This document shows positions 41,001-53,000 of a stretch of 64,000 bases of DNA, in pieces (within the stretch, counting starts at the first letter, position 1; the number at the start of each line of letters is the position of its first letter). This stretch comes from Undaria pinnatifida (lineage: Eukaryota > Sar > Phaeophyceae > Laminariales > Alariaceae): assembly GCA_012845835.1 (NCBI GenBank), contig JABAKD010000017.1, positions 1,416,001 to 1,480,000 on the forward strand, in the 5' to 3' direction. The position numbers and the translations under genes were made by a program. The notes beneath the pieces are model-generated. The model did not search any database. It had not been told where the DNA came from and saw only the letters and a list, made by a program, of their open reading frames with translations.

Positions 41001-44000
41001 GCTCCGGTTGTGCCAAGCGATTCCACCGGTACTGTAGAGAGCAGTGCCACTATTGGTTGCGCCCCCCATTGTACCTGGTTTCCGGGGGCGTGCTGCATAA
41101 GGAGCGCCTTCAATCCTCCGCATTTGTTAGAGAGGCGTTTCATCTCGTCCTTGTTGGAGTCGATCTCCTTCCAGTCGCGTTTAGCCTGCGAGTATTACCG
41201 TCGTGCATAGCGGAACCAGCACACAGCGCGCGTGCGGGGGGGGGTGGAGGGTTATCGAAAACGGTACCGTGCCCCTTCGCGATCGTCTTGTAGAAGTGCG
41301 GTCGGATTCTGACGCGTGCTACGAAGACGGGAACATGTTTTGGCCGTTGCTTTTCAAGGATAGGACTGAGAATCTACTTAGTGTACTGGTATTAACAATT
41401 GGGATCTCGTCGTTGGTTTGCCATTTTGTTCGAGTTGTGTACCTAATAGTACCAACTGTAATAGCTCATAATAATAAATAGTAGTACCTATAGCACCTAG
41501 TGGTATCAAATAGTACCTATAATACCTAGTAGTACCTACAGTGTACCTGATGGTACCTGAAGATCTACCTGGAATCCCGTTGTTGGTGTGTTCGTTGTAT
41601 ACCTAACGGTACCTATTATTACTAGCACCTAATAGCATCTAATAGTACCTATACAATGATATCCAATAGTACCTAATAGTATCTAAGAGTACCTAATAGT
41701 ACCCAATGGTACCTTGGCCGTAAAGCTCTGTTCCGGGTTTCACATACTCGTATTTTTCTGTTTTAGGTGAGCAGACTTAAGACAAGCTAGGGACACCCCT
41801 ACATTTAGCGTGAATTTCCTGTGCGAAGCCACGCCGGTAATGTACCGTGGACACCGCAACGGGGTCGGCTAGGTGCTGCTGCTGAGAAAAACCCTTTGCA
41901 TCGAGCAATAAGCGCAACACGTAGCATGCCCCGATCGCGTTTGTCGTACGCCGGGTGCACATGCCCGTGCCACTGGAGCAACACAATAGTAAACCGACGC
42001 AAAATAAGCCCCAAACGCATATGTACCTCGCTGATATCGCTGATCGTGCGGGGTCGCCTTCCGAGCTTATCCATGGAATCCTCCAAAAACGTGTCGATGG
42101 TCTTAAAGTTAGAAAGAACCGAGTTCCGAAGGGACAGCGTGAGCGCGTCGGCGAGGCGCTGCAGCTGATCCTCGATGCTGGCCTTGAACGGAAACAAGCT
42201 CACGGTGATGCAGTCAACCTGCCGATGTAGGAGCAAGGCAAGATAGAATATCGGTGAGTGCCGGCACTCCACCACCACCATACTTTATCCAACTTCGTTG
42301 GAATAGCATTTGTCTATTACAATAGGATAGCATTGTCTGCGAAACGTACGAACACAAAGAAACGGACAAAAAGAGGCATATTTGATAGCGAATATGAGGC
42401 ATGTCTGTATCGGGGATCTAGGTCCGAGAATATGGGAGCAATGACAAACAAGCACCCGCCCTACGATTTGTCTCGTGTGGAACTCGTCGCGTGCAGATTT
42501 GCAAACGCACGCCGGACGCAAGCGAGTCGGGGCTCTTGCTGGCAGCATGACCAGACAGGAGATAGTCGCTGGATTGATCACACAAGCCAGGCATTTGAGC
42601 CTTCTCTTGAAACTAAGCCCGATATCGCGGAAGCATCTTCCGTCTCGTACATCATTTTATGAGCTGTTATATACCCAGGGCGTAGAACTTGTCATGGAGT
42701 TGTAGTTTCAGTCTTTTCTCGGACTAAAATGGTCAAGAGGGACGTACAAGCTCCTCAGCCGAGGAAGTTCAAGAAAAACGATTCCCACATCGGACAGATC
42801 ACGATCTAGATCATCTAGATCAAGTGCCCCCTTGTTGGGATCTGTCATGGAGCCGGGGTTGCACACTCTGGGCCAAACGTTTTTTTTTCTGATAATGTGA
42901 AGAACTATCGGTTAGTGCGACAAAAAGTTTTTAGTGCGGTTGTTTTAGGGCTAGCGCATACATATAAATGATAGTTGTAATTGGTTTGGACGCGTGCTAC
43001 GATAGAGGCCAGCAGTTTTCTTCTGAATGTTTTCTGAACGACGGGGCGTTCCTTAACCCATAGTCTAATCGTCGGAAGAATTTAGGCCATTTTTTTCGCG
43101 TTGTGCACGGTTCTCGGTGTGCGCTTAGGCCATCATGGTTTTTTTTTTCCATCCGGCACCCGTTCTAACTTTCTCCAAATCAGGTTTTGGGAGAGGTCCT
43201 ACGCTCCCAAATCGAGCAAACCTCAAAGGAGATAATTGGTGCTCCTCTATCGAAGCACGCGACTTTGCGCGAACGAACGCCTTCGAAGTCACGTGTGGGG
43301 TGATTATGATTGATGATGTGAAATGTTGAGCTCCTCACGTTAGGAGCTCAGAAAATTCTTAAATCTGCTGCACCCCCCTAGCGTGGGATGACCCTCATGC
43401 AGGGTCTGTGGAGTACCGACCTCGGAACCATATGCTAGGCCGTCCCAGATCGTACGGGCCCCGCCCGGGAACAGCAACTAGATCGCGCAGATCATACATA
43501 TCAAGTATGCATGTTCCCTTAGAGATACAACATCTAGATGATGTAGGCCGTGATGTACCTGAGATGTGCAAAAAATTGTGTAACTTTGCTGTGGCATGCA
43601 TCATACCTTGATACTTTCGGGTAACTTCTCCGCCTCCCTCCTCTTGGCCTTGACTGCCTTGAAGTTGTCCTCAAACCCCGCCGCCGAATTCACGTTGGCG
43701 TCGACGAAGGCGTCGAGATCAACCTGGCCTAGCACCGTCCAGCCTTTGTACGTTTCCTGCCGATTCGCCGAGCAAAATAGTTCACGGTGACATTGGTATT
43801 CCCTACCTGAACCACCTGCTATATGACCCACCAAGCAGCACCAGTTGAAGACAGTAAAGTATACGGCCAAAACCACGTGCATACAGTATTGCGCTGTTGA
43901 CTAAAAAATCACTTGCGTCCTATGTACAGTACTTTTTTTCTGGGTTCCCCAGTCAAGGTCAAGGCCACCTGCGGTGTGTCCTGCATTATTGCCTCCCGAC

Positions 44001-47000
44001 ACCCCTTGCGTTCAGTGGTGCAATATATACCTCCAAACCAACGTGCACACGGCAGTATTACGTTTTCATCCGACACACTTGGACATTCCGTTAACGACAC
44101 GCTAGGTTTATGCCTAGAGAATACCTCTTATGTAGTTTTTTCTCCGTTGGGGATCACTTATACAAGCATGGGATCGGAAGAGGCCTCCTGCTCCGGCCGG
44201 TGGTCCCACCCAAACGTTTTGCTCCCTTCTCGACTCCCCGCTTAACTTATGCTCCATTTTCGACTTCCACCCAAACGTATTTCCCCCTTCTTGACCACCG
44301 TGGAGCCACCTCACCCAAATCAACTTCGTTCGTAGCCGTACTCCGAATACGTGAGTAGGAAAATGTGAGTTGTTGCAGCTCTCGTCGCCCCCCTTTATTC
44401 CAGCGACCGGGACCATTTCAACCATTTCAAAGCGGGTACGTTCCGAACGGGCTTTTCGCAACAGCTCGAGCTCCCAAGTAATACCCATTTCGTCAACCCG
44501 ACCGACCCGTGCAATATATGGAAACCCCTGCTTATCGTCGATGGTGATGTGGCACTGCCTACAAGCCGCGTGCAAGGATAAGCGTACCAAGCCATTTTGG
44601 AAATAACGTTGTGGTTGACGGGGGTGCCACAACTGGAGAACAGCCTAATGTCGTTGGAACAAAGTTTTCGTTGTGAGATAGCAAATAAATGTTGTTCGAT
44701 ACGCATACTCCTATCTAACCGTGACGCTATAGAAGTCTTCGTCGGGATTGTTCATTTTCATTTTTAATATTCGCGTCAAGTTTTTTTTTTGTAATCCTTA
44801 GAATCCCTCAAGTAGGCAGCCTCAGAATTTTGCGGCATATCCCTAACGTGGATAAGACAAAGGCTACTGTGAGGGGGTGGTGTTATGATGCACCCCCTTT
44901 TCGATTGCCTTCTTTGAGCCCATCGCATGAGTAAATCTGTACTTCTCCGAGGGGAGAAAAATACCTTAGCTGCTTCTTTTCGCGCGGCATGGCTTACCAT
45001 GCCATTTGAAATACCTTAGGTGCTTCTTTTGGCGCGGCATGGCTTACCATGCCATTGCAGCTTCACATGGCAAAACATTAGAAGAGCACCAAAGCTTAAG
45101 ATCGCGAAGGAACAGGGGAGTACCTCGCGCAAGTGACCCCGAGCGTTCTGCAAAATAAGGAGATTCCCCTGCGTCAGCCTGTGGCACAACACATACCTGG
45201 TACCAGGTAACACACATGGGACAGATCACGATCTACGGTAGATCATCCAGATCTAGATCCTGTATATGTGGACATGATATGATCGCGCACGGTCTGTGCA
45301 GTACCGATCAACCTCAGGAAATGGGCACGAATCATACGGATCATACAGATCATACGGTAGAAAAAAATATCACGGGTCACGCAGGTCATATAGGTCAGGG
45401 CTCTATCTGCCGTCACGGACACAGATCACGGCATGGGACTTCATCTGTCTGGCTTACGCAATATACTAAGGACACACCCTGCAATAAGATGGGGGGGGAA
45501 AGGCTACGTTGGGGGGAGAAGTCGACCCATTTTCCCTATCCTGTTGCTTACTCTAAGGTGGATAGAACTTGTTGGGTAGCATAGGGTAACAAACAAACCC
45601 AAATGCCGGTGGCGTGCGTCATAATAAACAACCCGAAGCACACAAGATATCGAGACTGAAACGAAATAGGCTAGACACTCTCGCGCGAATCGCTCTGTCC
45701 AACTGAAACAATGGGCTTTAAACGCCCCCCCCCTATCGCAGCTTTGGTCTGGGGAGCTCACCAAGAGGGTGGCAAGGCGCTGAAAGATCCCCTCCGCTTT
45801 CTCATACACGCGCAGCAGGGATTTGCTGTTGGCCGCGGCCATTCCCAGGTATATCTTTCTCCGTTGACGCGATGGCAGGGGGCGGGGGGGGGGGGGTAGA
45901 GATTATTTACTGTGGTTGGTTTCGGCGATATCCACGGCAAGTAAACGATGACGTCAGGGTCATGAGGGAAAACGTGCGCAGTCAAGGGTGCTTTGACGAG
46001 TCTCCCACACCAAAACCTAGTACTTCGGGATCAGTCACGGCAAATCAAGGCACAAGTGCTGTTTAACAGAGGGGTTTAACGTGTTGTCTCCTGACACCAT
46101 TGCATGCGGATGACGGCACTGCCGCGCGAATGATATGCGTTGGTGAGGTATTCGCCAGTGCTCCGATCATTTGTTGTATGTTAGGCCGTTGTAAGACGAG
46201 GTTGCCAACTTCACCGAAAGGGAAGTACGAACGATGGCATGTACAAGACGACGGAATCTGAAGAGAGAAACCAACACTATGCTGCCATGAAGAACAAACT
46301 ACACGAGTAGATTCGGATCTCTGCGAGAAATGAAAAACAAACAAGCCTCACGTTGCATTCAACAACACGTTGTTTCAGTGTACACCCCCCTGACAGGTTT
46401 TCGGAGATGGGAGTGCGTAGTATCGGCATATCTTATGTTCGTGTGCTCCTGACCTTTCCGTTGCCGAATCCCCCGAACGTGTTAGGAATGCTGACGAATT
46501 TTTTCGTGTCCCGATAGTAAGCAGCCCTCAGCTCTTCCAGGGGAGGCTTGAACTGAAGAACACGCTGCGCGAAAACGAGCTCCGCCCGCATCTCCGACAA
46601 GTTTTCGTTGAGAGACTCGAGACCCATCTGGTAGCCCGCCTCCAACGCCTTGTACATCTGTGAAACACAGACACCCCCCACACACACCGAGATGTAGAAC
46701 GTAATTACTCGAAGGGGTTGGTCTGGCTTTTCTTCCAGCAGGATCCTTTGCCACAAGAATCGGAAAGTCGGGGAATATCTTAGCATATGAGTTTAATGCT
46801 GTCTACCAAAATTATCGAACATATGATAAAAAAAGACAAAATCTTGTTTTCGGGACAGAGTTCCTATGGGAAGGGTCGGGGTCAAGATCGGGGTTAGAAA
46901 TAGTGTCATAGAGTCTACTGTAATCCTTCGCGCATTTATCGGAACTCCCTTGTCACAGTACTGGAGCCGTATGCGGGTCACACCAAAATTCCCCGATAGC

Positions 47001-50000
47001 CATACTTCGTCCTGTGGAAAATAGTCCAGCGGTGTGGTGAAGGCGGCTGTTTATCTCCGCCTTTCGTGGTTGATCAGCAGGGCTAGACCACAACGGGGAG
47101 TCGTGTACAATAACCACATCGAGGATCGGTCCGAGAGTCGATCCGAGGGTCGGTCCGGCAGATTGACAGCACCCAATAGATTGACCTTTTGTATGAATAT
47201 ATGCATTGCAAGTTTCTTCGAGAGAAAACTTTTGAAAGAGCTTTTACATTACGGCTGCATGATTGGACAGCAAGGCTAGAGCACAACGGGAGGGCGTTTG
47301 CGCCAACTTCAATTATTGCTAAGGCAGCTTCGCAACGCGCTATAATGTTTTCCCGGTATCAATTGCATCCGTGTCTAACGTTGTGTAGGTTTTAAACATC
47401 GTGTTCATAGGTCTACGTGCTTCGCTTCGTAGCGAGAACACAATTCGGCAGAGACTCGTGTGCAACAACTTCGAAGACTATTCCGGCAGCGTCGCAACGC
47501 ACACGTTTACTGCCAATGGACCCGTCTCTTTCGGAGCAGGTTTTGAGCAGCGGCTAAATTGGTCTACTACGCTCTTCCCGTCATACCGAGCAAAACAATC
47601 ACCTGGTGGTCCCAATACCGAATCCATTGCTCCACACTCGACGCCGGGTACTTGGTTTCGATGCCACTCACAACCTCCCTGGAAAACGAAGCCGCAGCGT
47701 AGGCGAGACCGAAAACGGTGCGAAACGGCAAAGGATCGGCAAAAGTATCGTGGGTCTCCCTCAATCACTATTGCATTTGGGCAGTTACATACCAGAGTCC
47801 CCGATCGAGCACTACCGCAAAAAAGGCGCGACCTCGTGGGGGCTTCTCCCGCCAAACATCGCTTGTGAAGTACGCGTATCGCCTTACTCAACGGCGTAAC
47901 GATTAGTCACGCTCCCATGTTAGCTTGAAAAATTATGGACACCGACGTCACTACTGCTTCGGCCCTCGGCCGGTGGACATCGTTTCGCTGCGAAAATATC
48001 TCTGTGTCTATACACAGAGAGGGTGTGGCATGAGCCGTCCGCACAACCGACCATCGATAGTTCCGGCACGCCACGATGGCACTGGTGTATCTACTCACAA
48101 CATGGCGCCCACCCAATTCCGATGTTTAACCGCCACAGCAACGCAACGAATCCACGCACCTGTCACCCTAGTCGTCAACAACACTCGCAGGTGCGCGTCA
48201 TCACCCCTCGCACAAAATTCTCCACAACTTGTTAGTGACGCGTGCTACGATAGAGGTGTACCTTTTTTTGGCTGAAATGGTTCATGAATGATGGGGCTCC
48301 TTAACCCAAAATCGTTGGAAACACGCCCCGTTTTCTTGTTTTTGCGTGATTCTCGTTGGGTACCTAGGCCATGGGATTTTGCATCCGGTAGCAGTGTCAT
48401 TCTTCTCCAAGAATCAGTTTTTGGGGAGAGGTCTTAAGCTCCCAAGATTGAGGGGTAGTGTTGAGAAAAAAAGTGATGCACCTCGTACCATAGCACGCGT
48501 CTTGTGGCACTCAAGAAGCCCATATATCTACGGTGAAGGATACCGTGAGCAAGACAGCTACGGTAGCAGGGGTACTCCCCTAATGGCTACAGCATCGCGT
48601 TCTCGCCACTCGCACGAGTGACTATAAATGTGTACCTCGCGGACAAAAATACTCCAGGCGAGCTGTATCAAGGCAGCGTAGCCTACCACTCCATAGCAGA
48701 TTCATGTCGCAAAATAGTACCTGAACGAAAGATTAAGACTCAAAACCGCAAGGGAGTGGAGGATCGCTCGCGCGAGTGGCCTCGGGTCACTGCGAGAAAT
48801 GGCTCACGCAAACGTTACCCCCCTAAGCAACAGCGAGAAACGGCTCACACAAACGTTACCTCCCTACCGTAGTTTTGGTCTGAACGATACCCTGAGCAAG
48901 ACATTGGGTCGGCAGGCGAACGGATAGGCGTCGCTCGCCTCGAACACTTTCGGCTGCAGGGTCAAAGTGCCAATGGGCACCGGGGCCTCGAATAATCGAT
49001 TGACCTCGTAAGAAAGTCACCCGTGGTTTTATGCACGAACTATAAATAAACACCTGGTACGGCAGAGGTTCACCATTTTGTTTCTGAGGTTACTCGCTTG
49101 AGGAGCTCTATACCCAAATCAAAAACTGATTTTTATTTTGAATAAGCTTAAAAGTGCAACCCTCATGAACAAGCCCATGTCCTGGTTGCGCCCAAAAATC
49201 CATCATTCATTCGAAAAGAAAAAAACAGGAGAAAGATTTTCCGACGATTTCGGGATAAGACTCGCCCCCGCCCCTCTTGCAGACGATACGCTTTTGCCAA
49301 AAAAAAACCCATCTCTTTCGCCGCATGTTTTCTACCAAAAAAAAACAGAGGAGCTTATTATTCGGCAGTGCTAGCAGGGGTGCACTCGTCCCGTACCAGC
49401 GGTGGGTGCCATCTCGAGGTGACGTCTGACGGTCAACAAACATCCCACTGTAGGGGTTGCAGTTGTTGGATTAACTGATAATGTACCTGACCGGTTGAGC
49501 TCCTCATAGAAATGTTGGTCGGGTTGCACGACCGAATGCCTTCGAAGCCATAACTCGGGTCAGGCATGAGTCGTTCTACGGTAGCCCCCCCCCCCAACGT
49601 TTCCATGCCAAAATCGCCGGTTTCGAAGCCAGCTCCCGAACGTATCTCCTGGAGCACGGTGACCCCTTGCCATCCCGAAGTCATCGTTCGATACTCGTTT
49701 CGCAAACAACAAAAAAAGTTAACATGTTGTTTCCACAGCATCGTTCCTCGTCGTGTCGAGCAGCCATGACACGTTTGTTAAAGAAAGTCGCTAGTTTTGG
49801 CGGGGGGAGGGGGGGGCTTTCGTAGAATCAGCCACATTGAGTTCCTCATGTCAGGAGCTCGGAAACTTCCTTGAAACTGCTGCACTCCTACCGTGAGATG
49901 ACTCACGCGTTCACCACCTCTGAGGGGTTATGACTCCTCACCTGTCCTAGCACCATCTGCCCTATGGATACGCACCTAATCTGAGCCCAGTGTGTCTTCC

Positions 50001-53000
50001 ACCGATCCCTCTGCCGAAGAAGGTCGATGGACATGATGCCCGATACCAGCGACGCCAAAGAGGCGTGCACCTTCGAGGGGGGCCGGGAGAGGGGGAGAGG
50101 GGGGTCGCGGGTGTACTCATTCCATTCTTGGGCGTAGTCGTATGACCATATCCCCTTGCATTGCAGTACCGGGACGGAGCACGTCGGATTTTCGCCAACC
50201 AGGCAGGCATCGTGTGCACCAAGCGCGACGTACCGTATGGTGTTCGGCGAGTCGAATGAAGGGTGAGCTGCATCCTACCAAGAACCACTTGTGAGGCGGA
50301 CTCCGGCGCCTTGTGCATACTTTCTTGCATGTGAATGACAATATGTTTAAGATTTTCCTTCGAGGGGGAGTGGAGGGACAAGAACGTGGTGTCGGATACA
50401 ACCGTAAACTTTGCAGTGTGCGCGCAAAGCACTAATTTTAGTCGTTGTTTTTCCTAAAAAAAAAAGTGTTGTGTGCGATCGAGGGCGGGCAGGAATGCTG
50501 TACCCAGAACACAATTCTTGGACCGTGCCCTCGAGCATTAAATCGTCCATATCCAGGAAAAAAAAGGTAATATCGTCGATATCCGAGCGTATCCTTCCAA
50601 TCGCAAACTTCGAGGGGGGTAGAAACGTGGCATTGGACATAACCTCTTTCATCTCTTGCAGGGTAATAAATCTTCCCTTTCGAGATCACGCTCGCTTGGA
50701 AGGACCGTGTTTTCTTGAGCAGTCCACCCCCCAGTTGTGGCGGACTAAGCGAGACTCTCCCTGTTCTCCGTTCGATTTCAAGAGGCTTGCCGACATCGAC
50801 TTCAAGGAAAATACAAGACCAGTGAGTGGCCGAAATCGGATAAACCCCGTGCCTTTGTGGCCGAACTCGGGTGCCTGTCTCTTTCAGTTACCGTAACAAC
50901 CCCAGGACGCCATCTGATTGGCCAACGCCGGTCGCCGGTCGACGATGGCCACATTTCCGCCGGGTAAACCCGAGTTTGGCTACCCAACCCTCAAAGTATT
51001 CCCGATTATTATACCCCCCTGCCCGGAAACGGCCGGGCTGTTCGACCATAAGGGCCCATCACGCATGATCTGAGTTCTATCTGACGTGAGGTTTCTGCTA
51101 CCGACGAAGACGGACAAGAGCCATCTACTTGATGTCCTTGCGTTATTCCTGTACAAACAAGATAGATGAATAATAATAATTCAGCATATATATGCAGCAC
51201 GTATAGTAGAGAGCGTTGTTTGTTGTTGCTGGACAGCAGCTGCACCAGCAGCCATAAATACGTGCAATACGTGCCTGATACGTACGTACGCTGACTTCCG
51301 ATTTCACGGTCCCTATAATAAAAAGGTGCTCGATATCGGCAATTTTGGCGGCTGGTCAAAGTAAAGCATAGACTTCTTCGTATTTTGCTGTACTCTGTAA
51401 CGACAGCAAGACTTCACCTTTCGCAGCCGCCTGTTCTCCATGGACAGCGTGTCGGCCGCCCGCTGAAGCCTCTCCACGTAGTTCTCGCACTCGACCGTAT
51501 TGCTGCAAACAAACAAAATACCGGCGCGGTCCACGAAATCGCGTCAAGCCCAGCCATTGCACAATCCATGAACAAATTTCAGATACAGCCCCACTGTCAC
51601 TGCCTACAACGAACGATAGTGCATGGTGCGAACGAGAACGAAATTCCGACCTTTTTCCGGCCAAAGAGTTTCAGACCAAAAACATCAATCAGGAAAACCG
51701 TTTCAGCCAAAACCAAAACCTGCTGCAGTACCTCCATCGAAGCACGCCACCATGGTCGAATTTCGTTCAGTTCGTCGCAAATGACGTCAACACGGCGGCG
51801 AAAATGGCGGTGCCCCCTCCCCTCTGACGGTAGCTTTGGGCCAGAAAGGAGTATGACCGACGGGGGCCCCTCGAACAATGTTCACGGGTCGGATTACTTT
51901 CCTCTCGGGTCGCATCGGGCCAGCGTGACCCGTCCCGGCCCGTGATATTATACTTGAAAACCTCCAGACCCGTCCCGACCCGACGGGTGAAATTTCGAAC
52001 ACCTCCCGACCCGAGCCGACTGGACCCGCGAAAGTTTAGAAACCGCCTGACCTGACCCGCAGGCGGGACCACGGCCCATGAGACCCAGGCTACGGTAGCG
52101 TGGTTATGTTTTTCGGGGGCCTTTAATTCCAGTGGCTAGGGGTCACTCGCGCGAGTAACCCCTTTGTTCCTTTGCGATCTCACGTTTTCTTCATGTTTTA
52201 TATTGACGAAATCAATCCGCAATGCAAAGGAAATAATTGAAGCTGCGCCAAAAAACATCTGCCTAAACCATTTCCATCCGTGAGGTACAGAGTCACTCGT
52301 GCGACTGGCGCAAACGCACCAGTGAAAACGGGGGTACCCCCCCTACCGTAGCCTTGTCCATGAGCAGCCCTGTGTGTTTCCCATACCCTTGTTTGTACGA
52401 GTATACAATGCAGGTTGCGGAAGGGGTGCAAAGTTTGTTTCTTGGGAGCTTCCCCCTCCTTTGAGCAGCTAGCTCTACAAACTTCGCCAAAAGAACAAAA
52501 GACACACGATTTTGTGAAAAAAATAAAACAGACCCAATCACCAATGAATATCATTGGATAGCCAAGCAACAAAAAGCGGCGTCGCGAAAACAAGTTGGCA
52601 TTCGGATGATTTTGGGTTTAGCAAGACTGTTCGATTCTTCAGAGAAAACAATGTAAAATCGACGATGAAAACGCATGATGATAGCATCGGGCACTACTGC
52701 TGATTGGGAGGTGATAGGCACTGGCGTCTGAAAGTACCACACTGCAAAAAAGGGGCCGTAGAGGACGGTGAAGCATGATACTACATACTCGTTCTGCTGC
52801 GCGCTCACGCCGCTACTCGTAGACGCTTGTAAATGTCGCCATCGCCGTTTGTTTGGTCGCTGTGCACGGTGCCCAAAATGGTGAAGGACCCCCATCGCTC
52901 GGAAACTATGTTGACCTAAAACAAGTGCTACGTCTGTCGTGGCGATCCTCGCTTCCTACTCATGCGCCTTCCTCGCTTCCTACTCATCCGCCTAGGCCAT

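Larger units (their letters stand above)
43757..45761. other. Intron between exons 12 and 13
   Basis: Besides the two repeats at 44959 and 45216, it contains a 172-codon minus-strand open frame (44114-44632) and others with no dynein or other family similarity. I do not call a gene. Confidence 0.5.

Noticed and set aside
45144-45167. Mini-exon NARGHLRE with good splice sites between exons 12 and 13
   Set aside because: It is in phase, but it would add eight residues to a stretch whose length already matches the dynein-2 protein without it.
48890-49000. Minus-strand [18 protein letters not shown] as a dynein exon
   Set aside because: Tempting, but it overlaps the place already filled by exon 10, lacks a fitting donor and has no real match to the expected segment.
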